Positions 1 through 8,129 of a stretch of DNA of 64,000 bases are shown one piece after another. Origin of the DNA: Verrucomicrobiaceae bacterium UBA1938 (lineage in GTDB: Bacteria > Verrucomicrobiota > Verrucomicrobiia > Verrucomicrobiales > Verrucomicrobiaceae); assembly GCA_002336895.1 (NCBI GenBank), contig DDFC01000020.1, positions 105,162 through 169,161 on the forward strand. The letters run 5' to 3'. Position numbers and translations under genes: made by a program. Each line of letters starts with the position of its first letter. The stretch's first letter is position 1. The notes under the pieces were generated by a model. That model was not told the DNA's origin and did no database searches. It saw nothing but the letters and a program-made list of their open reading frames with translations.

Positions 1-73
1 GAAGGCGAATCTGGACCTCAAGCCCGGCCAGGGTCTGCCGGAGAAGCCCAAGCCGGCCGCGAAAGCAAAATAA
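1..73 (+). CDS. C-terminal end of a truncated upstream gene
   Basis: An open frame enters from the left edge and ends at a TAA at 71-73. The visible tail reads ANLDLKPGQGLPEKPKPAAK followed by AK, a Lys/Pro/Ala-rich end with no recognisable domain. It stops 18 bases before the next start codon and runs in the same direction, so it may be the preceding gene of the same transcription unit. Function cannot be judged from 23 residues. Confidence 0.5.
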   Translation, partial: KANLDLKPGQGLPEKPKPAAKAK

Positions 74-91
74 CCAAGAGCCACCGCCACC

Positions 92-1306
92 ATGAACCGC
101 CGTCAATTTCTCCAACAAAGCACGGCGGGCATGCTGGCCGTGAATCTGGCCTCGGGGCAGTCAGCTGCGCCGCTGATTGCTTCGCTGGAAAAGGTCACGC
201 TCAAACGTGGCCGTGACGGCAGCGGGCCTTCGTGGTTTCATCCGCGTCCTTGTGTGGTGCCTGCCAAAGACGGTCCTGTGGTTCTCATGCTGATGCAGGA
301 GATCCGAGGCTCGGATTATTTCATGCCGGTGCATTGGATGGAATCCCGTGATCTCGGCCGCACATGGTCGGACCCACAGCCTGTACCGCCGCTGGGCCGT
401 GTGCCGATGACGGATGGTCGTGGTGATGAGGGAGTGTGCGATGTGGTGCCGCAATATCACGCCAAAACCGGCACTGTTTTGGCGATGGGGCACAATGTTT
501 TTTACCGAGGGCCAAAGTTTGACCGCAACCAGCCAGCACGCTGGCCGGTGTATGCGGTTTATAAAGACGGCCGCTGGTCCTGGCGCAAACGCCTGGTGTG
601 GGATGACCCTCGCGGATCCAACATCTACACCAACAACTGCGGCCAGCGCGAGGTGCTGGAGGACGGCAGCATCGCCTTTGTGATGTCGTTTGGCGCGCAG
701 CAAAACGGGCGCTCCGCTGCGGGAGTGAGGTGCTCGTTTGACGGGGAGACGCTGGCCATCCAGAAAGTGGGCCGTGAAATCAAACACTCCGCCGGGCGCG
801 GGCTGCTGGAGCCGTCTCTGGTGCGCTATCGCGGGAAGTTTTATGTGACGCTGCGCGCCGAGGACAATCGCGGCTATGTGGCCTCAAGCGATGACGGACT
901 CGACTTTGAAGAAAAGCAGCCCTGGTGCTGGGATGATGGCACGCCGCTGGAAATGAGCACCACACAGCAACACTGGCTGCCGCACAGTGAGGCGCTGCAT
1001 CTGGTCTATACACGCAAAGATGCCAGCAATGTGAATGTGATCCGGTGGCGCTCACCGCTCTTCATGGCGCAGGTGGATCTGAAGACGCTGCGTCTTATCC
1101 GCGAGACGGAGCGCGTGGTCCTCCCGCTGGAAGGCGATGGCGTGAAGGCACCCGACGAAGTGCCGCTGATGGGTAATTTCCAGACCACCAACATTTCGCC
1201 GGACGAATCGTGGGTCACCGATGGCGGCATGCTGCCAAAGCATGGCTTCAAGGGCGATCTGCTGCTGGGCAGGATCCGCTGGAGCAGGCCAAATACCCTG
1301 GTGTGA
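92..1306 (+). CDS. Secreted sialidase-fold (BNR/Asp-box) protein
   Basis: 404 residues with a Tat-type leader (NRRQF at 2-6, then a hydrophobic stretch to about residue 27). The body resembles the exo-alpha-sialidase superfamily of six-bladed propellers: one clear Asp-box-like motif SRDLGRTW at 85-92 and a weaker one, SSDDGLDF, near 266. Proteins of this group in Verrucomicrobia are often annotated as sialidase or neuraminidase, but many are untested and could act on other glycans. It lies upstream of the Gfo/Idh oxidoreductase in a carbohydrate-enzyme region, and its stop is 6 bases from the stop of the convergent CBS gene. The fold is well supported; substrate and even catalytic activity are inference. 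Confidence 0.75.
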   Translation: MNRRQFLQQSTAGMLAVNLASGQSAAPLIASLEKVTLKRGRDGSGPSWFHPRPCVVPAKDGPVVLMLMQEIRGSDYFMPVHWMESRDLGRTWSDPQPVPPLGRVPMTDGRGDEGVCDVVPQYHAKTGTVLAMGHNVFYRGPKFDRNQPARWPVYAVYKDGRWSWRKRLVWDDPRGSNIYTNNCGQREVLEDGSIAFVMSFGAQQNGRSAAGVRCSFDGETLAIQKVGREIKHSAGRGLLEPSLVRYRGKFYVTLRAEDNRGYVASSDDGLDFEEKQPWCWDDGTPLEMSTTQQHWLPHSEALHLVYTRKDASNVNVIRWRSPLFMAQVDLKTLRLIRETERVVLPLEGDGVKAPDEVPLMGNFQTTNISPDESWVTDGGMLPKHGFKGDLLLGRIRWSRPNTLV

Positions 1307-1312
1307 AGCCGG

Positions 1313-1762
1313 CTAGGCTGAGTAGCCGCCGGAGATGTAGGCATTGAGCTGCTGGATCGTCATTCGCTGGGTTTCGATGATCCACTTTACGAGGTCGCCG
1401 ATGGAGATGATGCCGAGAAGCTGCTCGCCATCCAGCACGGGGAGATGGCGGATGTGATGCTCCGTGATGATCTCCAGGCAGCTGGAGACGGTTTGATCCG
1501 GTCCCACCGTCACGATGTCCCGCGTCATGATGTCGCTGACGGGCGTCTCGCGGGAGGACTTCCCATGCAGCGCCACTTTGCTCATGTAGTCGCGTTCGGA
1601 GATCATTCCCACGAGGCGGGTGCCGTCCACCACAGGCAGCGCGCCGATGTTTTTCTCGGACATCATCTGGATGGCCTGATACACAGTGGCTGCAGGCGCG
1701 ATGGTCCAGATGTTCCGGCACTTGTGCTCCAGCAAGGTCTTGGCTGCGGTGGAAATTTCCAT
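1313..1762 (-). CDS. CBS-domain pair protein
   Basis: 149 residues that are essentially two CBS domains (about 8-64 and 75-132). Typical signatures are visible: an IGALPVVDGTRLVGMISERD-type core in the first and IRHLPVLDGEQLLGIISIGD in the second. CBS pairs bind adenine nucleotides or related ligands and usually act as energy or redox sensors. No signal peptide is present, so it should be cytoplasmic. It runs against both neighbours and is probably monocistronic. The partner it regulates cannot be identified from context. Confidence 0.9.
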   Translation of the reverse strand: MEISTAAKTLLEHKCRNIWTIAPAATVYQAIQMMSEKNIGALPVVDGTRLVGMISERDYMSKVALHGKSSRETPVSDIMTRDIVTVGPDQTVSSCLEIITEHHIRHLPVLDGEQLLGIISIGDLVKWIIETQRMTIQQLNAYISGGYSA

Positions 1763-1895
1763 GGCGACTGGGTGATTGGTGAAGCTATTTACTTAAATTG
1801 GCCGCTGCAAGGCAAGCTTCCTTTTCCCGGCTGCTGCCGGTTGGACCCAACCTTCATGCTTGAGAAAGGCCGCCCGCGTCGTTTCATGAGGTGCC

Positions 1896-3239
1896 ATGAG
1901 CACCCAACCCACGCCACTCTCCCGCCGCCGCTTTGTCGGTGCCGCCGGCCTCGTCGCCGGCAGCATGATCACCCGCCCGCTGTTCGGTCAGAACGCGCCC
2001 AGCAACAAGCTCAACGTCGCCCTGATCGGCGTGTGGGGCCGTGGCCTGGCGCATTACGAAGCCCTCTCCGAGGAAAACGTCGTGGCGCTGTGCGACATCA
2101 ACGAGGCGCACTTTCCAGGCGCCCTGAAGCGCTTTCCCGGAGCCACGACTTACATCGACTGGCGCAAATGCCTCGACCACAAGGGGCTCGATGCCGTCAT
2201 GATCTGCACGCCAGACCACACGCATGCCTTCATTGCCAACTGGGCGATGAAGCGCAACCTGCATGTGTACTGCGAAAAGCCGCTGGCCATCACTGTGAAT
2301 GAAGCACGCACCGTGCGTGCGACATGGGAGACGAAGAAGAGCAAGCTTGCCACGCAGGTGGGCATGCAGCGTCATGCACAGCCTAACTTTAATCGCGTGA
2401 AGGAACTCATCCGCGATGGGGCCATCGGTGAACTGAAAGACGCCTATGCCTGGGGCAACCGGCAGATTCCCAAGCCTGGCTACTTCCCCGAAGAAGGCAG
2501 CCCGCCTCCTGGGTTTCATTATGACCTGTGGCTCGGTCCGGCCCCGTTTCACCCCTACAACCCTGCTTACTTCTCCGGCAAGGCGGGCGCGAACTGCCTT
2601 TCCTGGAACATGTTCTGGGACTTTGGTGCCGGACAGATCGGTGACATGGGCAGCCACACGATGGATTTGCTCTGGAACGCCGTGGACGGTACGCTCCCCA
2701 CTTCTGCCGAGGCAAAGGGAGAGGCGTACAACTCGGATGTGACCCCCGTGAACTGTGAATCGCATTTCGAGCTTCCCGCCAATGACTGGCGCGGACCTAT
2801 CACGGTCAGCTGGTACCAAGGCGGTGCCATGCCTCGCTCGCCAAAGCCGTTCATTGATCTCACCAAGATCGGCCACGGCGCCATGTTCAAAGGCACGAAA
2901 GGTTTCCTCATCGCCGACTTTGATTCCCGCATGATCCTGCCATTCGGAGACGATGCCGACATGAGCTACTACAAGTCGCGCAAGAAGGAAGAGCTGCTGC
3001 CTCCAGTCGGGGTTTTCCAGAAGCAGTGGTTTGATGCCTGCCGCGATCCGAGCAAGCCCACTGCGTGCAACTTCGGCTACAGTGCTGACATGATCGAGAT
3101 GATGCTCCTCGGCCTCGTCGCCTATCGAGTGGGCAAAAAAATCAAATACGATGGCAAAACCGGCACCAGTCCGGACACGCCCGAAGCGAACGCCTTCATG
3201 ACGAAGGAGTACCGCGCCGGCTGGAACATCGACGGCTGA
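1896..3239 (+). CDS. Tat-exported Gfo/Idh/MocA family oxidoreductase
   Basis: 447 residues. A twin-arginine leader (SRRRFVGAAGLVAG near residue 10) is followed by a Rossmann nucleotide-binding start, LNVALIGVWGRGLAHYEAL, and the family motif CEKPLAI near residue 126. The rest is the C-terminal alpha/beta catalytic domain. Members oxidise or reduce sugars and cyclitols with tightly bound NAD(P); exported forms with retained cofactor are common in Verrucomicrobia and Bacteroidetes, where some make 3-keto-sugars. The stop is 5 bases before the next gene, suggesting co-transcription with the propeller protein and amidohydrolase. The substrate is not determinable. The start at 1896 is chosen because it gives a complete Tat signal. 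Confidence 0.88.
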   Translation: MSTQPTPLSRRRFVGAAGLVAGSMITRPLFGQNAPSNKLNVALIGVWGRGLAHYEALSEENVVALCDINEAHFPGALKRFPGATTYIDWRKCLDHKGLDAVMICTPDHTHAFIANWAMKRNLHVYCEKPLAITVNEARTVRATWETKKSKLATQVGMQRHAQPNFNRVKELIRDGAIGELKDAYAWGNRQIPKPGYFPEEGSPPPGFHYDLWLGPAPFHPYNPAYFSGKAGANCLSWNMFWDFGAGQIGDMGSHTMDLLWNAVDGTLPTSAEAKGEAYNSDVTPVNCESHFELPANDWRGPITVSWYQGGAMPRSPKPFIDLTKIGHGAMFKGTKGFLIADFDSRMILPFGDDADMSYYKSRKKEELLPPVGVFQKQWFDACRDPSKPTACNFGYSADMIEMMLLGLVAYRVGKKIKYDGKTGTSPDTPEANAFMTKEYRAGWNIDG

Positions 3240-3244
3240 TCCGC

Positions 3245-4810
3245 ATGATCCGGTGCACGCCCATCAGCATCCTCAGCCTGGTGCTGATGGGCGGTGTACT
3301 GACGGCAAATGCCGCGGATGACTTTGATGAGGCGAAGGCGGTGACGGTTTTTGCCTTCGACAGCATCTCGATCCCATACTCGCAGAATCTGCGGCTGGAG
3401 ATGAGGCAGCCCATTCGGCATGCTGAGAATCCCGTGGTGAAGCGTGGTCCGTCAGGGGCACCGGATGCGCTGGGGGTGCAGTTCTATGGCTCCATCATCA
3501 AAGACGGCGGCAAGTATCGCCTGTGGTATGTGGCCTTTGATGATGACACCGAAAACAAAGTGGCCTCGGCGCGCTGGCGGGCGGCTTATGCTGAGAGTAC
3601 GGACGGCCTGAACTGGACGAAGCCGGATCTGGGGCTCGTGGAATACAAAGGCAGCAAGAGCAACAATCTGCTGGACATGGGTGGTGGGCCGTGGGGATTT
3701 GTGAATCTCAAAGTGCTCAAGGACGATGCAGATCCGGATCCCTCCAGGCGCTACAAAATGACAGCCCATGTCTATTTCCGCAGTCAGAGACGGCTGGGAA
3801 CGCTGCTGCCGTTTGTGAGTGCGGATGGTTATAGCTGGAAGCCGGTGCATGAGGTGGAGTCCGTGAAGGCCGAGCTAAGAAAAGAGGACCTGCTGCTGCC
3901 TGCCATTCATTTTGAACCGAGCGGCGGCTTGTACCGATGGGAGGGTATGTTTTATGCCTGCGGTCAAAATGCGCTGAATGCCACGCGCCCCTATCAGGGA
4001 CGTGTGACACGCATGTACCGCTCGCCCGATTTTGTGCACTGGCTGCCCACGCAGAGCATTGGATTTGTGCGCGAGCCGCAGCACCAGGTGCTGGGTGCAG
4101 GGCGCAGTCTCGAAGGCGAGCAGACGCATGAGGGCATCAGTGTGTGGAACCGGCGCAACGTGCTGCTGGGGGTGGTCGGCCAGTGGCACGGCGCAAAGGA
4201 GTGGCGGGACATCACCATTGATCTCGGCTTTGTGCTCAGCAACGACGGGCTGAATTTCCGCGAGCCGGCGCACGAGTGGACTTTCCTCAAGCGCGGAGAG
4301 GATGGCACATGGGATCAGGGTGGTGTGCTGCAGGGGCAGGGATTTGAAAACATCGGGGACGAGACCTTTATTTACTATGGTGCGTGGGATCCCCGGCATT
4401 GGAAAGATTCACCAGCACGTGGTGGCGTGGGCCTTGCCAAGCTGCCGCGGGACCGCTTTGGCGATCTGGTGGTCGAGACCGCTGGCAAAGGGCGGGGCGA
4501 CTACCAGCTTCCGAAGATCACCAGCGAGTTTGTCACAGCGGCCATTTCTGTGAAGGGGGCGCAGCGGTTTTTCCTCAATGCAGACGGTCTTGGACCTGAG
4601 GCTGCGCTGAAGATCGAACTCCTCAGTGCCGGCGAGACGCCGCTGCCGGGTTATACGAGCATCATCCGCCAGAGCGGTTTCCAAACGCCGGTGGCTTGGC
4701 AGAAAAATGCGGATGATTTGCCTGAACGCATTCGCATCCACGTGACGTTTGAAGGCAAACGAAGCACTGACATCCGGTTCAGCGCCTTGTACATGCAACC
4801 CGCCAAGTGA
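3245..4810 (+). CDS. Secreted glycosidase-like beta-propeller protein
   Basis: 521 residues with a cleavable signal peptide (hydrophobic to about residue 23, ending ANA-AD). Blade-like repeats carry motifs of the GH32/GH43/GH130-like five-bladed propeller superfamily: YAESTDGLNWTKPDLG near 115, SPDFVHW near 260 and LSNDGLNFREPAHEW near 330. A C-terminal beta domain follows (about residues 420-521). I do not recognise a specific family, and no catalytic acid triad can be assigned by eye. It is 5 bases downstream of the oxidoreductase and 7 bases upstream of the amidohydrolase, so these probably form one operon. The likely role is recognition or cleavage of a glycoside outside the cytoplasm. 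Confidence 0.65.
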   Translation: MIRCTPISILSLVLMGGVLTANAADDFDEAKAVTVFAFDSISIPYSQNLRLEMRQPIRHAENPVVKRGPSGAPDALGVQFYGSIIKDGGKYRLWYVAFDDDTENKVASARWRAAYAESTDGLNWTKPDLGLVEYKGSKSNNLLDMGGGPWGFVNLKVLKDDADPDPSRRYKMTAHVYFRSQRRLGTLLPFVSADGYSWKPVHEVESVKAELRKEDLLLPAIHFEPSGGLYRWEGMFYACGQNALNATRPYQGRVTRMYRSPDFVHWLPTQSIGFVREPQHQVLGAGRSLEGEQTHEGISVWNRRNVLLGVVGQWHGAKEWRDITIDLGFVLSNDGLNFREPAHEWTFLKRGEDGTWDQGGVLQGQGFENIGDETFIYYGAWDPRHWKDSPARGGVGLAKLPRDRFGDLVVETAGKGRGDYQLPKITSEFVTAAISVKGAQRFFLNADGLGPEAALKIELLSAGETPLPGYTSIIRQSGFQTPVAWQKNADDLPERIRIHVTFEGKRSTDIRFSALYMQPAK

Positions 4811-4817
4811 TGATTCC

Positions 4818-5858
4818 ATGAACCGCCGTCATTTCCTGAGTGCCACCGTCGCGGGTGGTGCCGTGGCTGCCGCAGCCGCGCCACCAGCCGGCATCATCGA
4901 CTGTCAGAGCCACCTCTTTTTTCCCGAGGTGCTCGACATGATGCGGAAACGCAAAACGGAGCCGCTGGTGTACGATGAGAAAGGCACCGTGTATCTCAAG
5001 ATGGGCGACTGGCTGCGCAAGGTGCCGCCGTTTTACCTCGATGTGGATGCCAAGCTGGCGGCGATGGATGCGAATGGCATCGAGATCACCATGCTGAGCA
5101 CGAATGACCCCGGACCCGAGTGGTTCGGCGCGGATGGTCCGGCGGTGGCGCAGCTGATCCATGATTCGCTGGCGGGGGTGATCGCAAAGCATCCCACACG
5201 CTTTCGCGGGCTCTGCGTGCTGCCGCTGCAGAATGAAAAGGCTGCCGCCGAAGAGCTGGACCGCTGTGTGAAAAAGCTCGGCTTCAAAGGCATCCTGCTT
5301 TACACCAATCTGGCCGGGGCGTGGTGTGATGAGCCGCAGTTTCAATGGTTGTATGCACGCGCGGAGGAGCTGGGAGTGCCCATCCTGCTGCACCCAGCCA
5401 AACCGATGACCACAGAGCAGGTGAAGGGCTACGAATTGACCAGCACGCTGGGAAACATGTTTGAAAACACCATCGCCATCGCACGCATCATCGCCAGCGG
5501 GCTGCTGGACAAACATCCGAAGCTGAAGCTGGTGTGTCCGCATCTGGGCGGTACGCTGCCCTACATCAGCGGGCGCATGGACCACCAGCTCACGGTGCTG
5601 AAGCGCGGGCCGCAGAATCTCCAGCGGAAGCCAAGCGAGTACCTGCGCAGCATCTACATGGACATCGTCTCGCCTCTGCCGGAGGCCATGCGCTTTGCGC
5701 TGGATTTCAGCAGTGCGGACAGGCTGCTATTCTCCAGCGACCACCCGTGGGTGGAGCCCGCGGAAATTCTCGACCCTTTGCGATCCCTGAAGCTTCCCGC
5801 CGCGGATGAGCAGAAGATCCTCTCAGGCAATGCGCGGCAGCTTTTTGGACTGGTATGA
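4818..5858 (+). CDS. Tat-exported amidohydrolase (Amidohydro_2 TIM barrel)
   Basis: 346 residues. The ATG at 4818 is preferred over an in-frame upstream start because it produces a Tat-like leader (MNRRHFLSATVAGG) directly followed by the barrel. Family landmarks are HPAK near 191, CPHLGG near 240 and FSSDHPW near 304, the usual second-half metal ligands of ACMSD/2-pyrone-4,6-dicarboxylate lactonase/fuconolactonase relatives. The first-strand motif, normally D-x-H-x-H, reads DCQSH at 28-32, so the first His is Gln. This may change or weaken metal binding. Its position after the oxidoreductase would suit a sugar lactonase, but decarboxylase relatives exist. Confidence 0.8.
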   Translation: MNRRHFLSATVAGGAVAAAAAPPAGIIDCQSHLFFPEVLDMMRKRKTEPLVYDEKGTVYLKMGDWLRKVPPFYLDVDAKLAAMDANGIEITMLSTNDPGPEWFGADGPAVAQLIHDSLAGVIAKHPTRFRGLCVLPLQNEKAAAEELDRCVKKLGFKGILLYTNLAGAWCDEPQFQWLYARAEELGVPILLHPAKPMTTEQVKGYELTSTLGNMFENTIAIARIIASGLLDKHPKLKLVCPHLGGTLPYISGRMDHQLTVLKRGPQNLQRKPSEYLRSIYMDIVSPLPEAMRFALDFSSADRLLFSSDHPWVEPAEILDPLRSLKLPAADEQKILSGNARQLFGLV

Positions 5859-5939
5859 ATGAAACGCATTCTGGTACTCCCAGCCAAGACTCAGGGGGTG
5901 GGCAGGACTTGGCCGATTAAGTTTTCATCTAATGACCGT

Positions 5940-7358
5940 ATGGGAGGAATGCGATGGTTCATTCTCACTCTCTGCTTTCTTCTTTCGACGGTCTACGCAG
6001 CGGATCCCGCGCCTGTCTTCCGGGCGGGAGCTGCCACCAGCAACATCACACCAGATCTTGGCAGCTCGATGAACGGCGGCTTTCAGGACCGGCAGGCGGT
6101 GTTTGTGCATGATGAGCTGCACGCCCGCTGTCTGGCGCTGGACGACGGCAGGACGAAGCTCGTACTGGTAGTGGCTGACAGCTGCGTCATCGGACGCGGT
6201 ATTTTCGACGAGGCGAAAAAGATGGTGAACGAAGCCACCGGCCTGCCGGTGGAAAATATGCTCATGTCCGCCACGCATTCGCATTCCTGCGCCACCGCTC
6301 AGGCCGTGGGGCAGAGCGAGCCGAATCCAATGTACCAGCGTTTTCTCGCACGGCGCATCGCCGACGGGGTGCGCTGCGCGCTGGACAATCTGGCTCCTGC
6401 GAAGATCGCGTGGGGTTCCGTAGATGTGCCGCAGCATGTGTTTAACCGCCGCTGGAAAATGAAGCCGGGCGGCGTGCCGCCCACCCCACATGGCGTCACC
6501 ACAGATCAGGTGAAGACGAATCCAGGTGTGAACAATCCCAGCCTGCTCGAACCTGCCGGACCCACGGATCCTCAGGTGTGCTTCATCAGTGTGCAGTCGG
6601 CGGAGGGGAAACCCATCGCGCTCCATGCCAACTACTCGCTGCATTACGTCGGAGGCACCGGCCCAGGCCACATTTCGGCAGACTACTTCGGTGCGTTTGC
6701 CAGTCGCATTGGCGAGCTTCTCGGCGCAGACAAACAGGATCCGCCTTTTGTCGGCGCGATGTCCAATGGGGCCAGCGGCGACATCAACAACATCGACTGC
6801 CGTGGCGGGCAGGCCAAGCAGCCGCTGTACGGGCAGATCAATCTCGTGGCGAATGATGTGGCTCAGGCTGTCGCGGGTGCGTGCAAAAGCCTGAAGTATC
6901 AGGACTGGGTGCCGCTGGGAGTGGCGCAGAAGGAGGTCACTCTGGGGCTGCGCATCCCAACTCCCGACGAAGTGGAAAAAGCGCGCGCCATTACGAAGCA
7001 GTCAAAGATGTTTCCACGCATGGAGACGATGGAGCAGGTGTATGCACGTGAAACCGTGCTGCTGGCGGACTTTCCGAAGGAGGTCTCCGCGCCGCTGCAG
7101 GTGCTGAAGATCGGGGATCTGCGTATTTCGGCCATTCCGGCAGAGGTCTTTGTCGAAATCGGACTCAGCCTGAAGAGCCGTCATGCTCAGACATTCACTG
7201 TGTCCCTGGCCAATGCCTACCACGGTTATCTTCCCACGCCGGAACAGCACAAGCTCGGCGGCTATGAGACCTGGCGTGCACGATCCGCCTGCTTGGAGGC
7301 CGATGCCTCGACGAAGATCGTCGCCGGGCTTGAGGAACTGTTCTCGAAACTTCCATAA
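5940..7358 (+). CDS. Secreted neutral/alkaline ceramidase-like protein 1
   Basis: About 472 residues with a signal peptide (RWFILTLCFLLSTVYA-AD). The mature part starts with the AGAATSNITPDLGSSMNGG signature of the neutral ceramidase N-terminal domain (PF04734). Zinc-site-like motifs are present: SATHSHSC near 111, ANYSLHYVGG followed by ISADYFG near 225-245, and MSNGASGDINN near 275. In true ceramidases this domain hydrolyses an amide bond; many bacterial PF04734 homologues are found in carbohydrate clusters and are uncharacterised. Start codon 5940 is tentative; 5949 also gives the signal peptide, but a GGAGG lies only 1-2 bases before it. It lacks the long C-terminal domain of full ceramidases. 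Confidence 0.75.
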   Translation: MGGMRWFILTLCFLLSTVYAADPAPVFRAGAATSNITPDLGSSMNGGFQDRQAVFVHDELHARCLALDDGRTKLVLVVADSCVIGRGIFDEAKKMVNEATGLPVENMLMSATHSHSCATAQAVGQSEPNPMYQRFLARRIADGVRCALDNLAPAKIAWGSVDVPQHVFNRRWKMKPGGVPPTPHGVTTDQVKTNPGVNNPSLLEPAGPTDPQVCFISVQSAEGKPIALHANYSLHYVGGTGPGHISADYFGAFASRIGELLGADKQDPPFVGAMSNGASGDINNIDCRGGQAKQPLYGQINLVANDVAQAVAGACKSLKYQDWVPLGVAQKEVTLGLRIPTPDEVEKARAITKQSKMFPRMETMEQVYARETVLLADFPKEVSAPLQVLKIGDLRISAIPAEVFVEIGLSLKSRHAQTFTVSLANAYHGYLPTPEQHKLGGYETWRARSACLEADASTKIVAGLEELFSKLP

Positions 7359-7367
7359 TCTCCCATC

Positions 7368-8123
7368 ATGAAATCCATCCTGCTTTGCCTTGGTCTGCTC
7401 AGCTGCGCCGCGTCTGCTGCAAACATCGTCATCATGACGGTGGAAGACCCCAACAACTACGAGTCACCGCGCACGATGAGCGAATTTGCGGAAAAGGATC
7501 TACGTCCACTTGGGCATCAGGTGACGATCATTCATGGCGACAAGCCGCAGCCGCATCACTTTGCCGGGCTTGTCGAAGCGCTGAAGGGGGCGGATTTGCT
7601 GGTGCTCTTCTCCCGTCGCCGTTTTCCGCCGCAGGCACAGATGGAGGCCATCCGTGCGCATCTGGCCGCAGGCAAGCCGCTGCTCGGCATCCGCACGGCG
7701 AATCATGCCTTCATTCCCAAGCCCAAGGAGGTCGTGGAGCCTGGGCTGGTGCCATGGCCTGACTTTACCCATGAAGTGCTGGGCGGTGAAAATGCGGGCT
7801 ATGAAACCAAAGGGCTGCCCTACAGCGTGAGTGTGCCCGCAGGGATCAAGACACCGCTGCTCGATGGCGTCAATGTGGCGAACATCCAGGGCTATCAATC
7901 TCTCTACAGAGTGCTGCCGCTGGCCGCTGATGCCACGCCGATTCTCATTGGCACTGCACAGGCCGGAGCCACCACGCCGCCCCAGCCGGTGGCATGGACG
8001 CGCAGCTATGGCAGCGCAAAAGCGCGCATCTTTTACACCAGCCTCGGGGCCCCGGAAGACATGCGCAGTGTGGATTTTCACCGGCTGCTGCTCAATGCCG
8101 TGGCGTGGACTTTGCAGAAATAA
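7368..8123 (+). CDS. Secreted ThuA-domain protein 1
   Basis: 251 residues with a signal peptide (MKSILLCLGLLSCAASA). The rest matches the ThuA family (PF06283), a class-I glutamine amidotransferase-like fold linked in rhizobia to trehalose/disaccharide 3-keto metabolism. Conserved elements include DLLVLFSRRRFPP, AGKPLLGIRTANHAF and the C-terminal RIFYTSLG. A close paralogue lies at 10401-11174, sharing RAHLAAGKPL and GIRTA with it. It sits 9 bases after ceramidase-like protein 1 and 6 bases before ceramidase-like protein 2, so an operon is very likely. The biochemical role of exported ThuA proteins is unknown. Confidence 0.85.
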   Translation: MKSILLCLGLLSCAASAANIVIMTVEDPNNYESPRTMSEFAEKDLRPLGHQVTIIHGDKPQPHHFAGLVEALKGADLLVLFSRRRFPPQAQMEAIRAHLAAGKPLLGIRTANHAFIPKPKEVVEPGLVPWPDFTHEVLGGENAGYETKGLPYSVSVPAGIKTPLLDGVNVANIQGYQSLYRVLPLAADATPILIGTAQAGATTPPQPVAWTRSYGSAKARIFYTSLGAPEDMRSVDFHRLLLNAVAWTLQK

Positions 8124-8129
8124 CGAGCC

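Noticed and set aside
1763..1895. tRNA or small RNA between the CBS and oxidoreductase genes
   Set aside because: No cloverleaf, T-loop sequence or terminator is visible in the 133-base gap.
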